Below, one piece after another: positions 59,067-64,000 of a stretch of 64,000 nt of DNA. The notes under the pieces were generated by a model. That model was not told the origin of the DNA. It saw only the letters and a program-made list of their open reading frames with translations, and ran no database searches. The position numbers and the translations under genes were made by a program. Position 1 is the stretch's first letter. Each line of letters opens with the position of its first letter. The DNA is taken from the NCBI RefSeq assembly GCF_963678635.1, contig NC_087062.1, positions 41,804,395-41,868,394 of the forward strand. Reading direction: 5' to 3'. Source of the DNA: Symsagittifera roscoffensis (taxonomy: Eukaryota > Xenacoelomorpha > Acoela > Convolutidae).

Positions 59067-59531
59067 TTGGAAAATACAACTCGAAAAGTACAACTTACAC
59101 GCGACTTAAAAGACGATACAATTCTTTACCAAGGAATTAGACTACCTTGCAAAAATGACCAAGGATATTGCGATCCTACAACACGCACACAAGCAACCAT
59201 TGTTATTTTATCGAATCTTTTATCGAATCAATTCTTTTTATCGAATCAATGTTTTATCGAATCAATTCTATATGAAGATGTAAACCCTGACCAAATCAGA
59301 ACTACAAACCACAAATTAAGAAACATCCACAATATAGAAAATAAATTAACACGATTTCAAGTATATCCAGAAACAGAACTTGCATGTAAATACAACAAAC
59401 CAATTTATAAAACACAGTATTCAGAAATTCGTGTCGAATACGAAAATGGTTTCGACATGAATACAGGACATTTAATCGTAAAGCCGATGGCCACATCTCG
59501 CTCATTTACTGACGAAAATTGCATACTTTGA
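59067..59531 (+). pseudogene. Decayed ORF, possibly from a viral-type envelope glycoprotein
   Basis: 154 codons with no ATG at the front, so it is a fragment. Two stretches look like real protein. One is a Cys pair around CKNDQGYCDPTTRTQA (about residues 28-43); the other is a C-terminal block with ETELACKYNKPIYKTQ and DMNTGHLIVKP. Between them is a low-complexity insertion from a short tandem repeat. The pattern reminds me of glycoproteins of endogenised RNA viruses or env-bearing retroelements of invertebrates, but this is recollection only. No signal peptide, fusion or membrane segment is present, and no polymerase neighbour is seen. Confidence 0.3.
59209..59263. repeat. TATCGAATC short repeat inside the 59-kb ORF
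   Basis: TATCGAATC at 59209, 59221, 59239 and 59255 with T-rich spacers. The repeat keeps the ORF frame open and encodes LLSNQ-like repeats. Confidence 0.9.
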
Positions 59532-60500
59532 AGTTTTCGCCTATTTTAGACTATCGTCTCTCTGCTCATTTTTGTCGGCTTAGTTCCTGCAGAACTGACT
59601 TTTTTTCGTTGAATCGTTGAGCTTTTTTCTTACATTGCGAATACTATTTGTAAATATGTATTTTGTGCAGGTGATTGAGCTCCAAGATTTTTCGGATATA
59701 AACAGCTTTTTTTTCCATTAAACGATTTGAATGTTTTTTTTGTTTAGTTTTCGATTTGTCGATTCATTTACACGTAATCATAGTCATTCATTTATTTATC
59801 GGGTAGTAGCTGAAGTCGGGTTTTTCTGAGGACAAAGTTCAGCTTGATAATTTAGTTTTGCGCTTGTCGGATTTTTGTTTGATCTCTGTTTTCAAAAAAG
59901 CAACGAGGCCCTTTTGATAAAGTTTGCGATTGATTTGTGTTAGCTGAAAGAGAGCCAAAAAATGACTTTTTAAATGCTGAGATCAAAGATAGCGCTCCTT
60001 TGAACCAAGTTGAAAAACAGTTTCCACAACGGATACAAAAAATCGAGGTACAAAGAATTGCTGTTTAAAGATTCTAGATTAAAACGAGGAAAATCAACAA
60101 CTTAGGCAAATCTACATTTTTTCAAAAAACTTCTTTTTTTTCCAAATCAATATTTTTACGTGCTGTGAGTGAGACTTTTTCGAACGCATATAACATAATA
60201 AGTTAGATATGATCGACAAAGTTGTCTTCGAGAAATGAAAACAAACGCAAAAAAGAAAACGCGGTTAGCGAGCTTTATCAAATTGGAAAGTAGACTTTTT
60301 TCGGGTTAACAACTAGCTTAACAAAATCAGTTAAATCAATTGCTGCTATGCTACTGACATTCAAATTTAACTACCGTGTGCAATGTTTGTTACTGGGAAG
60401 TTTTCAGAATTAAATTGATTTTTTTGTCTCCATGGATTTTTGTCGGCGTACTTGCCAGAAGTATTGAATTGCTTGCTTCATAATAAATTCAAATACAAGG
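59532..60500. other. Gene-less T-rich stretch
   Basis: Nothing that I can support as a gene, RNA or tandem repeat. Confidence 0.5.
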
Positions 60501-60509
60501 TGAGGTTTT

Positions 60510-61000
60510 GGGATCTATTAGTGGGAAGCGACTCTGCATGATCAACTAGGCCGTATTTGTTTGCTCTAAAAGTTATGGGCCCTCGGAAAAATTTGGTTGT
60601 TTTACTGATTTTCGATTCTTTTTGATCTTTCTCGAAAATTGCCCGCCCAAATCTGAAATTTTTGATTTAATCCAAAGAAAGGTTTGTGGAAAATTCTCTA
60701 CGGCCAATTTTTTTAAACAAAAAGATTAACTTAGCTACGGCCAATTTTGTTTTGTACAAAAGGCCTTCGGAAAAGTTCAAATGTTTCTTTTTTTTTGACC
60801 GTTTTGTGAAGTTTTGAATGGTTCTCATAAACCATTCCCAAAACTGAGTTTTGGGTTCAATCGAAACAACCCTATGTGGGAAGCGACCCTGCATAATCAA
60901 CTATGCCCAATTTTTTACTTAAAAGTTTGGGTACCTTGGAAAAGACTATTTTTTTTTCACCGTTTTGTTTCGAAACTTTTTCACTTTTCTCTTTCACTTT
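60510..61000. repeat. Diverged satellite-like units, second cluster
   Basis: GTGGGAAGCGAC-CTGCAT-ATCAACTA occurs near 60521 and 60878. The blocks CTCGAAAATTGCCCGCCC (60634) and CATAAACCATTCCCAAAACTG (60827) are spaced about 190 bp. Same block order as the array at 62.2-63.4 kb. Confidence 0.55.
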
Positions 61001-62230
61001 TCTTGCGATAAGCAGGGTATTGCAATCGGGTACTACACTTTTTTCCCGTAAATAACTTTTTCCATAGACTTCAGCGTGCATGCAATGCACGACATGCACG
61101 CAGTATGTGCATCTATGTGGTCTATTACTCCCACTGTGCATCCTTGTTTGTGTTTTTCCAAAAAATTACTTGATTTTTTTTTGAATTTTCGACTTCGTCG
61201 CTTTCGGTTTATTTTTTGTCGGCTTAGTTTTGCTTTGTTTTTACCATCCAACTACATCGCTTATTTGAATTTTAGTTTTTTTCTACTTTATAGTTACTAT
61301 TAGTTGATTAACCTCTACAGTTTGTTTGTAATTTTTCAACCTTGACATTCTATGTATTTCTTTTTTGTTTTTTTTTTTCGCTGAAAATTTTTCCCACATG
61401 ATTTTGGCTTATTTTTTATTGGCTTGGCGACCTAATTTTGAGTCGTTTCAATGAAAACATAATTTTTTATGCTCTCCTGGATTGCACAAATGGCAAAATA
61501 GCTTGACAAAAACTTTAGTTTTCATGACAACAATTTTTTCATGACAACAATTTTTTCATGACAACGGCTTCGTTTTTTCATAAGTTATTTTTTTTTCCTG
61601 CGTGATTGCTTTTGGTTTATATTATATCGCTTATCGTTCTCATATCACGTCTTTCGACGAACGAGAAAAGTACGCGTGAGCGTGTCGGTGTAACAAGGGT
61701 GAGGGGGCTTAAAAACGTCTTGATTTTTTGGAATTTTTTCGGCTTTTTTATTTTGCATTTTCTGGGCTTAATTGGTTTTGGTCTATATTATATCGACTTA
61801 GTTGTCTAAAATCAACGTAAAGGGTTTCGTCCAAGGTATTTTTTGGCTTTTTTTTTGCCGCTGGGTAAGTTATCTTCGATAGAATTTCACATGATATTGT
61901 CTCGGCATGTGTTTGTTTCAAAACTAGCCTTATTCATTATAGATATAGTGTTTGACATTCTTTTTTTTTATTGCGCTGTATCGCATGTGGTGCGAAGCTT
62001 AGCTTCACCTTTGTGTCGAAAATTGCCCTCTGTAATCTGATTTTTTGCGCTCCATTGAAATACAGGTTCTGTTAATCTCTTCTGTATAAGCGGCAACGCC
62101 TAATTATTTTTTTACAATTAAAGCTATGATTCTCGGAAGAATAAAATTGTTATTTGATGTCATAGGTTGAATCAAGTTAACAGGCTTTTTAAAGCCTACA
62201 TTATTGTTAGCTAGGCCCAAAACTACTTTT
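61001..62230. other. Gene-less stretch with small repeats
   Basis: Holds the third copy of the TTGCGATAAGC..TTGCAATCGGGTACTA motif (61002-61035) and an ATGCA-rich cluster (about 61072-61100). A CATGACAACAATTTTTT repeat of about 17 bp (61523-61566) and a GTGCGAAGCTTAGCTTCACC word at about 61993 also occur. No gene seen. Confidence 0.5.
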
Positions 62231-63420
62231 CTCTAAGACTACTCTCCCACATCTGAAGTTTTAGTTTCAATCAAATCCTTTGCATAAACTACTTTGCACA
62301 AATTTTGTTACACGAAAAGTTATGGCTTTTTTACCGTTTTTTCAAAGTTTTTTGATTTTTTTTTTCGAAAACATAAAATGGGATTTTGTTTAGAATGGAT
62401 AGAGTCGAGTTTAGATAGCAGCCCTTCATCAGCGGCTTACACAAAAAATGATGGCTCTCGGAAAAGTCAGTTTTTGGTTTTTTTTACCGCTTTTGAAATT
62501 ATTTGGTTTTTCTGAAAAAACTATCATCACAATTTAAATTTTTTTGAATCAATAGAATTCCCACGTTGAGTGAATCTCTTCTGCATAAGCAGCTGCACCC
62601 AATTTACACAACTCGAAAATGTCAAAATTTAGATTTGTTGACTATTTTTCGGAAAGTTTTCGCTTTTTCTCAATAACTACCCTGCCAAATCTGGGTTTTT
62701 GAGTTCAACGGAAATCACAGGTTGAGTGAATTACTTCGCAATAAGCGGCTACCCCCAATTATTTTAAACAAAAAGCTATGTTCCTCGAAAATGTCAAAAC
62801 TTTGATTTGTTGACTGTTCTTCGGAAACTTTTTGTCTTTTGTAAATAAGTACCCTCTCATATCTGTGTTTTTTGGTTCAACGGAAATCACAGGTTTAGTG
62901 AATTTCTTTTGCATAAGAGGCTAAGCCCAAATTTTTAACACTTAGAGCTATGATTCTCGAAAATGTTTTTTGACTGTTCTTAATAACTATCCTGCAAAAT
63001 ATAATATCAAGATTTAACCGAAACAACAGGTTGTTGGAAGCCTACCTTTAGAGCTGGCTACGCACAACTTTTGTCGAAAAAGGTTTTGAAAGTTTTGAAT
63101 CTTGAACGTTTTTGGAAACTTTTTGGTTTTTCTCGAAAATCACTGTCAATTCTCATGTTAAGTGTTCAATCGAGAAACCCAGTTTTGGGAATCATCTCTG
63201 TTTAAGCGGCCAGGACCTATTTTTGTGCAGAAAAAAAGTTATGGATTTCAGAAAGTCCCGGTTTTCAACTGATAGTTTTTTGAAATTTCTTAAAAACTAC
63301 CCTATCAAATCTGAGATGAAGGGTTCAATCGAAAAAACCGGTTGCAAGAATTTTCCAACAGAGTCTGCGAATCCTTTTTTTGCAAGAAAACTTATGTTGT
63401 TGGGAAATTTTCAATATCCT
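62231..63420. repeat. Degenerate ~155-bp tandem array
   Basis: The anchor 'aactaccctg(c)caaatctg' or its variants lies near 62238, 62369, 62520, 62676, 62846, 62986, 63137 and 63295, spacing 131-170 bp. Each is followed by a TTCAA-CGAAA block, TTGCATAAGCGGCTA-like and CTCGAAAATGT-like blocks. Units are strongly diverged, so the array is old. The ORFs here (for example 63112-63543) are not conserved between units. Confidence 0.65.
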
Positions 63421-63876
63421 CTCATTTTACATACTCTCTCAATATACTCCTCTCATTTTTATTTAGCAGAGAAACAACGAAGATTAGCTTCGCTCTATAA
63501 ATTAACTCAGTCTGGAATGTGGAAATTAAGAGAAACAGACTAGCTAAAACAGCCTGGATAGCCTTTCATAGATCATCTGCGAATCGCAGAAACCACAATT
63601 ATTATTACAATAGCTGCATCGGAGATGAAAAGAAACTTCTTTTTAGTTTGTCCGTCGTCAACTAAAAGCTGATCAGTTTTTCGATATTATAGTCAGCGAA
63701 ACTTGCCATTTAACTTTTACCAGCCAATCTCATGTCCCCGCTCTTGTATTTTTATGTCACTGAATCGGTGCAACTGAAATATGTGAAATTTAAAATTATT
63801 GCCTGTCAACGCCATCGGATATGACCAGAAAGGTGTTTTTGAAGTCTGGCTTTTAATATTGATTTTCTGAAAAGTG
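63421..63876. other. Gene-less stretch
   Basis: No gene or repeat that I can support; the sequence changes character after the satellite array. Confidence 0.45.
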
Positions 63877-63950
63877 GATTAGGTATACTTTACTGGCCCG
63901 TAGATGAGATATATTTTAGTGGCCCGAGGATTAGATATGTTTTGCTGGCC
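63877..63950. repeat. 26-bp minisatellite, three units
   Basis: GATTAGGTATACTTTACTGG, GATGAGATATATTTTAGTGG and GATTAGATATGTTTTGCTGG begin at 63877, 63903 and 63929, an exact 26-bp period with divergence between units. Confidence 0.85.
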
Positions 63951-64000
63951 ATTTTCCGCCCGTCTATTCTCTTTATCAATTAACGGAGAGATTGTCATAT

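Noticed and set aside
63112-63543. 143-codon plus-strand frame
   Set aside because: Covers two units of the degenerate satellite; the frame is not kept in other units.

Overview
The window is nuclear DNA of a eukaryote, most likely an AT-rich invertebrate animal. It holds one convincing host gene: a BBSome subunit, BBS9 (PTHB1), at about 48.3-50.9 kb. Almost everything to its left is nested or duplicated retroelement sequence. The element set (a Penelope-like element, CR1/L2-type LINEs whose ORF1 carries a PHD finger, and an LTR-retrotransposon gag) together with a ciliary gene points to a metazoan. I cannot name the species.

Region 1 (1-2.4 kb): minus-strand, decayed gag of an LTR retrotransposon running off the left edge, with a capsid-like segment and a CCHC zinc knuckle. 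Region 2 (2.4-38.4 kb): about eight mosaic copies of one non-coding module of roughly 3.5-4.5 kb. Between them lie gag 5' fragments and a 5'-truncated CR1-like LINE. The module carries a 41-bp minisatellite, a dispersed CCCYTCCGRA-like word and conserved small hairpins. It has been amplified by tandem duplication: a 4.35-kb pair (5.0-13.7 kb), a 2.3-2.4-kb pair (19.6-24.4 kb) and a six-unit array of about 982 bp made of LINE plus module sequence (27.2-33.1 kb).

Region 3 (38.8-47.3 kb): a decayed full-length-type LINE on the minus strand, next to a second LINE ORF1 that is split by a 4.2-kb Penelope-like element (PLE, plus strand). The PLE has 14-bp target-site duplications, ~355-bp pseudo-LTRs with hammerhead-ribozyme-like cores, an unfamiliar ORF1, and an RT/GIY-YIG ORF with a complete C4HC3 PHD finger between RT motifs B and C. 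Only one in-frame stop interrupts that ORF. This PLE is the most interesting object in the window. A further LINE 3' fragment lies at 47.55-48.04 kb.

Region 4 (48.1-51.4 kb): BBS9 as a single uninterrupted 889-codon reading frame. A pyrimidine-rich splice-acceptor-like site lies 10 nt before its ATG, a 67-bp direct repeat with a perfect hairpin lies just upstream, and an AATAAA lies 372 bp after the stop.

Region 5 (51.4-64 kb): gene-poor, T-rich DNA with several tandem repeats, a degenerate ~155-bp satellite-like array, a tRNA-like relic and one decayed ORF (59.07-59.53 kb) that may come from a viral-type glycoprotein. All assignments were made by eye; no alignment or database search was run.
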